Positions 31,061 through 41,701 of a DNA stretch of 64,000 bases are shown one piece after another. Position 1 is the stretch's first letter. Each line of letters begins with the position of its first letter. Origin of the DNA: Aspidiotus rigidus. Its lineage: Eukaryota > Arthropoda > Insecta > Hemiptera > Diaspididae. The position numbers were made by a program, and so were the translations under genes. The DNA lies in NCBI GenBank assembly GCA_035079385.1, contig JAVHKY010000024.1, forward strand, positions 7,068,001 to 7,132,000, written 5' to 3'. The notes under the pieces were generated by a model. The model was not told the origin of the DNA and ran no database searches. It saw nothing but the letters and a program-made list of their open reading frames with translations.

Positions 31061-33659
31061 GGAGGGACTTGAAAAACTTTTGAGCTTTGAACCTCTGGAG
31101 AAGTGGAAAAATTCCAAGCTATAAACCCATCAGCTAGGTTATAACTAAAAGATCTTAGGTTAGGATGGAGTCTGAGGCTATACCTGAGCTAGGCTCGGAG
31201 AAGTTTTTTCAGGCTAGGACACCTTATGTTTGAGACTAATTACGACTTCTTCAGAACTTGTTCATGTCCGACCTTAATGACGTCATCAATGACTTTGACC
31301 TTATTTAGAGACTTGGAAATATTTTGAGACCTGATCCTTTGTGAAGAATTGATTTGAAGAAATTTTGGGCCTAAAGGACGGTTGGGTTTTGAACGTAGAA
31401 CTAAGGATTTCGTTATTATTGTAACTATAGACATAGAGGCTTAACTCGAATTTCTTCTGTGGGCATCGAAGCTGGCCTACAACTAATTTATGCTAGGCCC
31501 GGAGAAGTCTTATAAGGATAAGACACTTCGGTTTTGGGACACTCTTCCTAAGTAGGTTCTAGCTTGGTTAATTAATGGAGAAAACAATTAAAATTGAGGT
31601 TAAAGAAGGGTGTGACATCATTAATGTATTGAAGTGGTTAGATAGAGGAGGGGTTTGAAAAAATTACAAGCGCAAGTAGGCATGATTATTATCAGCAGGG
31701 TTAGACATCTTAAAAATTCCCAAAAACGAAGAATGTAAAGGCAGGAGAGTGTCACGTCATCGCAGGATGATTTTTGATTGAAAACAAGAATCAGAGCCTG
31801 CTTCCGACAGAAATTACGATAGTCACACAGAAGAATGGGACTTTGGGATTTTCAAAAATGTCTACTACGAACCTATTGGAGAAAAGAAAAGTAATTCATG
31901 ACGGTCGATTGAAAACAGGGGGATTGCGGAATCCTCGTTGCCATTGCCGAACGCTTGGTGGTCGCCAATTTCTTTTTAGCGGGGAACCCGTTATCCCTAT
32001 TGTGGGGGGGTATTTACAGAAAACGAGTGCGAGCGCATTCAAATTGTGACGTCATTATTTTCGGGATTTAGAAAAATTTCAGCCCTTATGCCTTGTTTGA
32101 TAGGTAGGGAACTGAGGAAAGTTTCAGCTACTGAGCTATATATGGTAGGAGGGGGACTTGGTAAAATTTTGACCCTCGAGCTATGACAGGAGGGGAAATT
32201 GGAAAAACAACGGCTTTCCTGAAATTGCAGCGCGTTGAAGTTGTCACGTTATCATTTTCGGGACTTAGAAAAACTTCAGTCTCTAAGCTTTATATGATAG
32301 GAGGCGGACTTGAAAAAATTCTCGGGACAGCGAGTTCCCCTCTGCCATTGTCTAATTTTTCCATTATTTTACCATGATTTCCGAAAAAATTACCGAACAA
32401 TGTAAGTGAGCTGCAATACCAAATCAGCTCTGCTTTTTATTACAGCTCTTACTTCCATTAATTTTCGTTAAAAATTGGATTCTTCTGAAGAAGCTGGAAT
32501 TCCATGTAGGTGAAAACAAAGGTTTGACTATTATCTTGCATCCTGATATCCTTTTTTTTTTCATTTCTGCTTACTTACTGATTCCAATGTATCTATGATT
32601 TTCTGAACGAGGAAAATCTGTCGATCATGTTCTCAGAGAATGTCATGTTTTTGAATAATTTTGGAATATTTTAGGTCGAATATTTTGATTAGTATCGATT
32701 TCAGAACTCTGAAGAACATTTCAAAGAAATTTTGCGTTCTTTAAATAGGGAATGATGTTGTCTAAAACTTAAGGTTTATGAGAACTTACTGGCATGTTTC
32801 ATGTATTTATTCCAGGCACTCTGGGTATCCCTCAAATTCTGATACGTCCGCACGGCCATGACCTTGGGACTTACAAAAATTTCGACAAATCTGCACTAAA
32901 TTTCTAATTCCTGGATATGCGCGGCCACACGTCTATATGTGCCCTATAGTATGATGTTAACCTCAATGTACAAGGTACTAAGCTGAGAAGGTGAGCTTGT
33001 GAGTTAGTTGAACTAATATTATGCAGTACCTTATTCAGGTATTGAGCAAGAAATACAGTATATTAGACCTTGACCTACTGTAGGAACTTCGAAAAATTTC
33101 GGGTTATGAGCCAATAAATGACCTAATAATACCTCTAATGTGGAGCTTTTCATAAGCCCACAAGCTAGTTCGACATTTCGACCTACTGGTGACGCCATAA
33201 GGTATGCGTGAGTTGGACAAAAATCAAGTCATTTGAAATACGTAGTGCATAACTTATAGAAAGAGGTTAAACACGATTTTTATTTTCACTTGGTTCTGTT
33301 GGAACATATTGGGAAACCCACTATCTGTTTTGTTCGGGGTTGGGGAATACATCCTCAGACAGTTTCTGATTTTGATGACGTCATCAACCAAAGTTAGGTT
33401 ATGTTTTATAGAAAACATTCGCATCCAACTTCGATGACGTCATTAACTTGTGACGTCATCAACCTGAGATAGATTACGTTACGTTACTTGAAAGAATTTG
33501 TCTAGGCTAGGTTATAGGAATAAAAAAAATAAGAAATGATTTCGCATACCGTGTATAAAAAAACTTCCTATTTCCGCTTAACGCGTGTCGGCTCAATAGC
33601 CATCAAGAAGCGACGAACATGAACTAAGAGAAAGAAAGTGAAAGAAAGGTGTAGAAATG
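31061..33659. other. Non-coding DNA with scattered satellite and SINE-like fragments
   Basis: The module M3 start (TTAGCGGGGAACCCG) is at about 31977, and 45-bp-like units are at 32100-32300. GATGACGTCATCAA words occur near 31270, 33375, 33435 and 33452. The open frames at 31774-32049 and 32183-32377 run across these repeat parts and are not called as genes. Confidence 0.45.
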
Positions 33660-34330
33660 AAGAGTGAGTAATGAGGACTTGGAATAATTTCGACCTCCAA
33701 GCTATATATGATAGGAGAGGAACTTAGAAACATTCCAACTCTCGAGCTGTATATATGATAGGAGGGGGACTCGAAATTATTCCAAATCTCTCTCCTATTG
33801 AATCAATTCGTTCCTGCAAGTTACGGCCCGACATATTGAGAACGACAAATACCACAATGAGTAAAAGACCGAAAATCGACAAATACTACAAAGAGTAAAT
33901 GTACGTAGGGAAATTGCAAAAAGCCGCTTCCCTACGTACATTTACTCTTTGTAGTATTTGTCGATTTTCGGTCTTTTACTCATTGTGGTATTTGTCGTTC
34001 TCTCTCTCCTATCATATGTAGCTCGAGAGTTCGAAAGTTTTCCAATTTTTTATTGGACGGTGCACGGCGAAATTTTTAAGAAACCCCCGTAGAACAGGTT
34101 CCCTGTTAAAATTTCGACTCTCGAGCCATATATTTTAGGAGGAGGACTTGGAAAAATTTCGACCTCCGAGCTATATATGACTATATTAGCTTTATGCTAG
34201 GTCTAGCCTTCATTGAAGTCTCAATACCAAATTCAATTTGACTCATAAAACAGGTTCCCTGCGTTCCTCTTTCAACTTCGTTGAGGAAGCCGTCGTTTTT
34301 CTCAACTAGATTTCTCGTATATAAGAAAAT
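33660..34330. repeat. Degenerate modular satellite interrupted by a hairpin insertion
   Basis: 45-bp units flank the insertion at 33799-34000. Module M1 (TTATTGGACGGTGCACGGCG through AACAGGTTCCCTGTT) follows at 34045-34113, and module M2 in reverse orientation lies at about 34245-34305. Confidence 0.7.
33799..34000. mobile_element. Hairpin insertion with 12-bp target duplication
   Basis: TCTCTCTCCTAT is found at 33787-33798 and 34001-34012. Between them are a left-end segment beginning TGAATCAATTCGTTCCTGCA and an almost perfect hairpin at about 33838-34000. Its arms are about 73 bp and its loop about 14 bp. Each arm itself holds two copies of a GACAAATACYACAAWGAGTA unit. The left-end motif GAATCAATTYGTTC is shared, in the same position, with the 21.2-kb insertion. 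Confidence 0.78.
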
Positions 34331-34464
34331 TTGAATTTTCCAGTAGATGAAACCTGTTTCGCCTCTTAGAATATTCCAAAAGAAGCTGTCTTAACGTGTC
34401 TTCCATCAGAGTAGTGTAGTTTGTAATTTTAAAAATTTTCATAGTCTTAGAGTATCTGTTCTTG

Positions 34465-34512
34465 ATGGAGTTTGCGGGTTCCCGACTGCCATTGCAAAGT
34501 TTGCAATGGAGT
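34465..34512. repeat. Palindromic motif module (M4)
   Basis: GCGGGTTCCCG is followed by the perfect palindrome CCATTGCAAAGTTTGCAATGG. Related copies lie near 39157, 46060 and 54463. No function is assigned. Confidence 0.6.
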
Positions 34513-37194
34513 CTAAATTTTTTAATTTTTCTTCCTCGGCCGTAGAGAATGACGTGGAGGATGGAGGGTCAGAAAGTCATTCAACTTTATAGATGTTTTT
34601 TTCTTTTTCATAATTTGAGATTTTGAAGTAAAATATTCCTGAACTTTGGTGGGATTGTCAAAGAAAAAGTTTTCAGGTCAAATTCTCTTTCGAAGTGATA
34701 TTTTGTTGAATGAGAATTTTCTAAAAAAATATTCATGTGCCGAATATCTTCTGGTAATAAGGGAAAAGGTAGGAAGATTATTTTACTTTTACGTTGAAAT
34801 TCAAAGCACATCCGCCATACGTAAGAAAAAATTCAAAAACTAGGTGGGCCTAAATTATTTTCCAGATGACTTCGGCTCGAGTATTCAGTTCGTAGGCTGT
34901 ACATGCGAATCGTCATTTTATATTTTGAGTCGGAAAATATCGACGAAAAGAACTCTCTAACTATATACGCTTTCATTATCACGAGATAACGAGGTGAAAT
35001 ACTTCTTAGAAGATGATACGTCGAAATACAACTGTCACGTCTTCAGTCGTTCCTCTTTCATTCTTTTCATCTTCGCATCGAGCTCGGGGTAGATTTCACG
35101 CTCGCTCGGTTTTTCTCAGCATATCAGAAGAGGAAAGATCGTACGTTTAAATGAATAAAAGACACCCGAATGGCTAAAGAGAGCGAGAAACGGATAAATA
35201 ATGAAGATGGCGAGGTGGGCGACAGTATACTGGTTTTCTCGAGTTTTACTTTTCACTACAAAGACTACAGTCTGTATGTGTGTGTGTAGAGAGAGAAAGA
35301 GAAAATACATGGAAAACGGATGGCCGCGGACGCGAGAGGCGAGTTCGAAATAATTACGTTGAACGAGCGAGGGTCCTAGAAACTTATTAAAGGGATAGAC
35401 TGTGAGCGTAAACGCGGAAAAGGCAAAGAAAGATGGCGGACACGGATAGTATACACAGTAGTAGGTGGCTGTGGTCAACTACCCTCGTAAATAAGGGTTG
35501 CATTTGTAATACCGGCACTGTTCTGTAAAGGACCAGCAGCAGTGTAGCCCGTGTTCAGCGACGGAGGCGGTGGCGGTGGTGGTTAGCGGGCGTCTTTTAA
35601 CGTAAACTTGCTAAAGCGTGCGGTACTTTTCCAACATTACACGACGTATATATTCCTACCCAAATTTTCTATTCATTTACTTTCGAAAGAGGCTACGTTG
35701 ATTTAATAATTCAAATGTAATAGACTTATTGCTGGCGAAGTTATTTTTATCGTGCGCGAGACGAAGGGTGTAGTCTCATCCGAGAGAAAATTCAGATTTT
35801 TTCCCACGTGAATTTAATTTACTCGATTACACTAAATTTCGTCATCACGATTAATACAAGTACATCCAGAGGATCTTTCTCAACCTATTGCTTGGACAAA
35901 TTTATCGTGGTGTAATGGTGTAGAATGTGAACTCTAAAGTCCCTCCCCCACCTCAAACTAAACTTAGGAACGCAATAGATTGCTATAAATGAAGCCAGCA
36001 ATTACAGTCAAGGGCTTCGGATAATTTAATAGGATGCCTAGCTATCTCAAACGAACACTCCCCCCTCACAATGCTCGGACCGAACAAGTATAGTGGATCT
36101 CGGCCTCTTTAGACATCGTATTTATTTACACACCGTTAAAACCTCTTCAGCGATGATGTCGTTTGAAAGTTTTCGTACTTTTACGCGACACCGAAAGCGT
36201 ATACAGGAAACTGTATTTTATCATGTAAGAAAGAACATGTACCGCTACGCTAATCCCATCTATCCAGCCACCGGCGAAGGGCCCGCTACATAAAGATATT
36301 TCAATTTGGCGTGAAAAAGCAAACTTTCCAAAAAAGGAACTCGATGTCGTTGTCGGTGACGCTATGGAGCCGAAAGCGCGGTGCTGAACGCTAAGCCACC
36401 AACAGTGTAAATAATATTTGGTAAACAGTGTCGGACAGCATTACATCTAAGGCTTAGTTTATAAATGGAAATGTTTGCACATCTTACCCACGCCTTTTGG
36501 GCAGAGATATACTCGTGTATAGCCGGTAACCTATCGTCAGTATCGAGGCGATACCGGCCTCAGAAAACAACCCTATTCACGGCAATATATAGCAGTATGT
36601 AAATACCATATATATGAGAGCGTTGTTTGCTATAGTCTACATTTCGAAGCTCTTTGTATTTAACGAATACGAGCTGTAATCCTCTTCGTTATAAACCAAA
36701 GACTGTTTTCAAGACGAAAATTTTTCTATTTTTTTTTTTTGCCTAAGGAGAAACACGTTCTTCTCGTATGTATAATGATAACCTTTTAAATGGGTTGGAG
36801 AATAAGCGGATTAAGGTTCTGTTGTACAGCTGTGATTGCCGGCGAGACACTCGAAGGAAAATCAGGTGAAGGAAATTAGCGAGTAATACTTTTTTAAAAT
36901 TAATACACTCGATCGGTATGGCAGGCTGGAGATTAACTCAGCTGTAGACCTTCGCTGAATGTCGATCGTTATGTACGTCACGAAATCAAAATTTGAAGCT
37001 TTCCCTCATTAGCCTGGTATCGATAGTGGGAAATAGTTGTAAGAAGCAGGTCAAAGTGAATTAAAGTAATTAATATGAGGAAAGGAATGACGGTAATCGA
37101 AAGCGTGGACAAACTTCCTATACGTCTCTCATCATCGTTCACTCCCTCATTCCTTACAATTTTCTTTCTTCCTTCTTTATTTATTTACTTTTTT
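34513..37194. other. Unique CpG-containing DNA island, no gene supported
   Basis: Non-repetitive between about 34.86 and 36.96 kb, with raised CpG content. It includes a GGN-rich run near 35563-35590 and short TG and AG runs near 35276-35300. Overlapping frames on both strands carry no domain. It may be conserved regulatory or intronic DNA of a larger gene. Confidence 0.4.
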
Positions 37195-37330
37195 TTTTAG
37201 CGGGGAACCCGCAATCCTTTTTGTTGGGGGGTACTTTCAGGAAATTTTCGTCCGCGAGGTTGACGACGTCACGGAGAGGGGGGCGGACTTGGAATAATTT
37301 TGATCTCTAAGCTAGTATTGAAAAATTCAA
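37195..37330 (+). repeat. SINE-like module M3, head missing
   Basis: TTTTTTAGCGGGGAACCCGC is followed by GTTGGGGGGTACTTTCAGGA, a GAGGTTGACGACGTCAC word and a 45-bp-like unit. The order is the same as in the tRNA-headed copy at 61.8-61.97 kb, but no tRNA-like head precedes it. Confidence 0.6.
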
Positions 37331-37479
37331 AAAAGAGAAGAGAAAAAATAAAAAAGTAAAAAAATTTGACAAAAATGACAAGATTCAGATTTGTTGCTCC
37401 AACTTTCCTCCGGAGATGAATCCCGTTAGTTTGGAGGAAAATTTTGATTCTCGAGCTGTGTATGATAGGAGGAGGACGT

Positions 37480-38900
37480 GGAGTTCGTTTTTCTCAATTA
37501 TTTCGGAAAATACACGGTTTAGGAAAAAATTACAAGAGATCAAAATCATTTCTTATACAATTTCTCATCAAAAGATGCCAAATTTGGCCACCCACGACCT
37601 CAGGAGTTCCACAAAGGGCCAAAACGTCTTTTCTTTCGTATTGTTGCGCCTATTTCGGAAAATAAGTTGATGTTCGTGTGACGACATACGTGAATTATTG
37701 GTTATAATATTTTTCAAATGATGATATCACATTTTCAGTCCTCTCACCTCAAATTTGCGCGTAAGAATGAAGCGTAATACACCGAAAAATTTTCAATATT
37801 TGACTATACGTTACATAGATGTAAGAATATGCTTGCATATTCTGCATATTCTTGCACGCTGGCTACTCGCAGACAAAATACGTAATTTAGGAAAACAAAA
37901 TGGCGAAAGCTTTCTTAAAATATGGAAAGAATGAGGAAGACTGTAATATGTTCCTTCTTCAGAATGACGAAATGTGACCTGCGATGAGAAAAAGATGCTC
38001 ATTGCCCATTGGCGCAAGAACACCATTTCTCTCTGATTGGACATCTATTACGAGAGAAATGGTGTTCCTGTCAGTGGGCAATGAGCATCCTTTTCTTATC
38101 GCAGGTCACAAATGATTCCAACACTACGAAAAAAAAGACGTTCTGGCCCCTTGTGGAACTCCTGAGGTCGAGGATGGTCAAATTTGGTATTACTTGAAGG
38201 GAAATTGTAAACCGTGTATTTCCGGAAATAATTGAGAAAAACGAAAATTTCGAAGACGTTTCGTCCCCCTTTGGATGGATTTACGGATGTTTGGGACGGG
38301 TAAAAATGGGCGTCAGTTGATAGAAAATTTTATGGAGAATAATTTTTGTGTCGTGTAATATTTTCATAAAGAACGTATTTTTCGAGAAAAATTGGGAAAA
38401 ACAGAAATGTTGAAAAACGCGGGCTCTCCCGTGTGGACCGATTACCACAAATTGGGGCGGGAAAATTTGGTGTTAATTGATAAGAAATTTTATGAGGAAT
38501 AATTTTTGTGTGTTGTAATTTTTTCATAAACGGCTCATTTTCTGAAATAATCGCAAAAAACTGAAAATCCGAAATTGTTTCGGCCCCCTGTGGACTTTCA
38601 TGGCTCTGGAAACGGAAAAATGTGAGACTACCTGGTAGGAAATTTTGTAAGGAACACCTTTGGTATCTTGTAATTTTTTCATAGGTGGCTTATTTTCCAA
38701 GATAATCGTAAAAAACTGAAAATCTGAAATTGTTTCGGCCCCCTGTGGACTTTCATGGCTCTGGAAACGGAAAAATGAGAGACTATCTGGTACGAAATTT
38801 TATAACGAACACTTTTGGTGTCTTGTAATTTTTTCATAAGCGGCTTATTTTCCAAGATAATTGGAAAAAACTAAAATTTGGGAGACGTTCCGACCCCCTC
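37480..38900. repeat. ~157-bp tandem repeats with an inverted arm
   Basis: TTTTCATA words followed by the same ~150-bp context recur at 38361, 38521, 38676 and 38831, spacing 160/155/155. The most alike copies share GTTTCGGCCCCCTGTGGACT and GAAACGGAAAAATG. An inverted copy occupies about 37480-37650. Its GACCTCAGGAGTTCCACAA matches the complement at about 38150-38170. The locus is thus a partial inverted array around the hairpin at 37.97-38.11 kb. Confidence 0.8.
37975..38108. mobile_element. Hairpin with ~58-bp arms
   Basis: GTGACCTGCGATGAGAAAAA through ACACCATTTCTCT pairs with AGAGAAATGGTGTTC through CGCAGGTCAC around a ~20-base loop near 38040-38053. It lies at the centre of the inverted repeat array. 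It has no coding capacity and no clear target duplication. Confidence 0.7.
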
Positions 38901-41528
38901 TGTGGTTTGCCATGAGGCTGAGGGTGCGGTGAACTTTCAGGGTATGTTCAGAGCATCTAGACGAACACATTTCATCAATAAAACCTTTGTCTTCAATTTT
39001 TTCCGAGTAAAATGCCATTTTGCCTTGGCTAATATGACAGGGGAGGGACTTGAAAAAATTTTGACTCTCCGGCTAAGTTATTTATATCTATGATAGGATT
39101 TTCTACTCGTATGTTCTAGCTTTTAAAAGACCTACCGCAGTGGAATACGAATTTTGCGGGTTTTCCGCTTGCCGTTGCAAAACTTGCATTTTTTGTTGAG
39201 TCTGAAGGAAAAACGTTCACTTATCAATGGTGTTGTCTTTCGTATAAATTCACATTTGCAGTCAATGGATTTTTAAACAATTTAACAACCTAACAAATTA
39301 CAAAATGAGTAGGGGTCACAGAATCAAACATGAAGGTTCATTGCACCCTCTGAGTTGGTGGAAGGAAGCTATAATCTCCACTGTTTCTAACCAACTGTCA
39401 TAAATTACTTCTCTTTTCTTTTTACTTGGTTGAAATTTGTAAAAGTCCAGGAAAACTTCTCGTGATTCTTCTGGGCATCAAGTTCTGACTTTTGTGAGAC
39501 CCCCTTCCATAAAAATTTAAACCAAAAATCTTCGCCTGGTAATGTCTTGCTTGTACTTTTTTCGTCTGCAGGTGACTTGGACGATGTCCAACCCTAATGA
39601 TACGAGCGCCTTCATCTTGTCATTTCTTCAAGTCCCTCCTCTATTTCTCTTAACCACCCAAGTACGTTTATGACGTCAAGCCCGTCTTCAGCTTGTATTT
39701 TTTCTTGACAACGAACTAACCAAGCTCGAACCCACTTCATAGTAAGAAAGAGTGTCCTGACTTGAAGACTTTTAGCCTAAAATCTTCTTTTGAACCTACT
39801 TTATGGTAGATGTAGCCTAAATTTTATACCCAGGGGAGAAATTTAGCTCAAGACTCAAACGAGCCCAGCTTGAAGGTTCAGAACTCAATCCTCATTTGGG
39901 ACCAACTCTACAACGGTTCACAGGGCTAAAATTTTTTCAAATACACCCTACCAATAAAGGATTGAAACTCGAAATTTTTCTGAGTCCCAAATTAGGTCAA
40001 GGCTTCGCATCCCAAAGATGTGACCCTAGAAATCGACATAAGACTATACATCGAAAGTCTCAGCCTAGAATACCCCTTTGAGCCATGTTTGATTCCATTT
40101 TCGCCTAAGACTTCATAGTTATAGCCTATAGCTTATTACGGGTTTATAGCTTGAAAATTTTCCACCTCTACGATGGTTCAGCGCTGAAAATTTTTAAATA
40201 TGGTCCAGATCATTGACGACATCGCAAAGGTCAAATGCAAATGTTTTCTGAAGATACACATCCTTTCCCTACAAGACAGATGGTCGGTCCTTTGCTAAAT
40301 AATATGATGAGGAACATTGAACTTACGAGGCAATGGAAAGGGATTCTCTATGGTTGAACCTCACGTTGTATAAAAACATGCTTTTCGAAGTGATGAGCTT
40401 CCCTTCAAAATCATTCATACAAATTTCTTGGATCAGGAATGTCAATAATGAGGCATAGGAAAAATTATCCCCAAATTTAATATTGAAACATTTTATTCCT
40501 GTTTTTACAGATTGTCTCCTTTAGCAAAAAGAGGAAAATAATGGATGACCTTGAAACAGTTGCTATAGGATGTCTGTTCAGAAAGAACTCAGTTCATTCC
40601 TGAGAAACCATGCGGACGATACTTTGGGCCTAGCCAAAATTCATTCTATGAGAACTTTGAATAGCGTGGTGGGGCGCAAAATGGATTGTCTTCATTTTCT
40701 CTTTAAGCAGCTCCTCATTTTGTAACGAGTGAAATGGAAGTCGCGACCAAAAACTTGGAAAAAACCTTTTCTTCGCCTTACTCCTTCATTGACGCATCTT
40801 TAAACCTCATCGACACATCAAAGATCTGATTGGCCAATTCTTCCTTCTATCGATCAGGAAACAGGGGTATTCAGTAAGCTTGATTACCCAAGAATAGAAC
40901 TCCTTGAAAGAAGCTGTTACCCTTACTTATTGCTAACAAAATCATCTATAGATCAACAATCAAGTTGACCGGTCTTTTTTTATTTTATATGAAAGAAAGA
41001 CGAACCGTTCTTTGTTAGATCTGACTCGTTTTCCTCCAGTTCGGTATCCGTTTGGTTGACCAGGCGGAACAGAATTATTAGCGAGATGTGAGCAGGATAT
41101 GAATTTCGTTCGATATCAAAAACCCCTTGAACGTGATTGCCAGAAAATTTTTCCAAATGTTCAAACTTCTATGTAATATCCCCCAAGTGTAAGGAAAATG
41201 GGGGTTCGCCATTGCCGTTCAGAGGAAAAAAGAGACGTTCTATGACGCTCATGTGAAGGGGGAGAGGAGAATACTCGTAATGTCGATATAGTTGAATTTC
41301 CTATCATTATTAATTATTTGTCGACCATTTTCTAAAATGATGAAAAAATTTGGAAAATTGATTTACGAACCACCGGTCTTTAAGCGCTACCTTAACAAAA
41401 GAGTATAAAACCTGTTATCACGGGATTGAGAAACATTTGAATCTTTACGACTTTGTTATCCCATTAATCGACAGAGAGGAAACCATCCTCTTAACCATAC
41501 TAAAACTCTCCAAAAACCAACAATGGGA
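38901..41528. other. Non-coding DNA with dispersed repeat fragments
   Basis: A motif-M4 copy is near 39157-39197. The dispersed repeat shared with 5.5 kb is at about 40788-40862. No gene frame longer than about 70 codons and no domain is seen. Confidence 0.45.
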
Positions 41529-41536
41529 ACTCCGGC

Positions 41537-41693
41537 CAGTGGTGTGAGTTAGCTAGAAATTTCTCTAGGGAGGGGATAGTGGAAGATGGACGAACACGGT
41601 CCTAAGGTAGGGATTGAAAATTTTTCTGCTCATTAGTACCGGGAGTAAATGGGGGATTCACCCCTCTTGTCGCCACCTCTGGCTACGCCACTA
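41537..41693. mobile_element. hAT-type MITE, 157 bp, with 8-bp target duplication
   Basis: ACTCCGGC flanks both sides (41529-41536, 41694-41701). The ends are CAGTGGTGT and the complement of ACGCCACTA. The latter is the common hAT terminus CAGTGGCGTAGCCAGAGG with its first base changed. No coding capacity. Confidence 0.82.
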
Positions 41694-41701
41694 ACTCCGG
41701 C

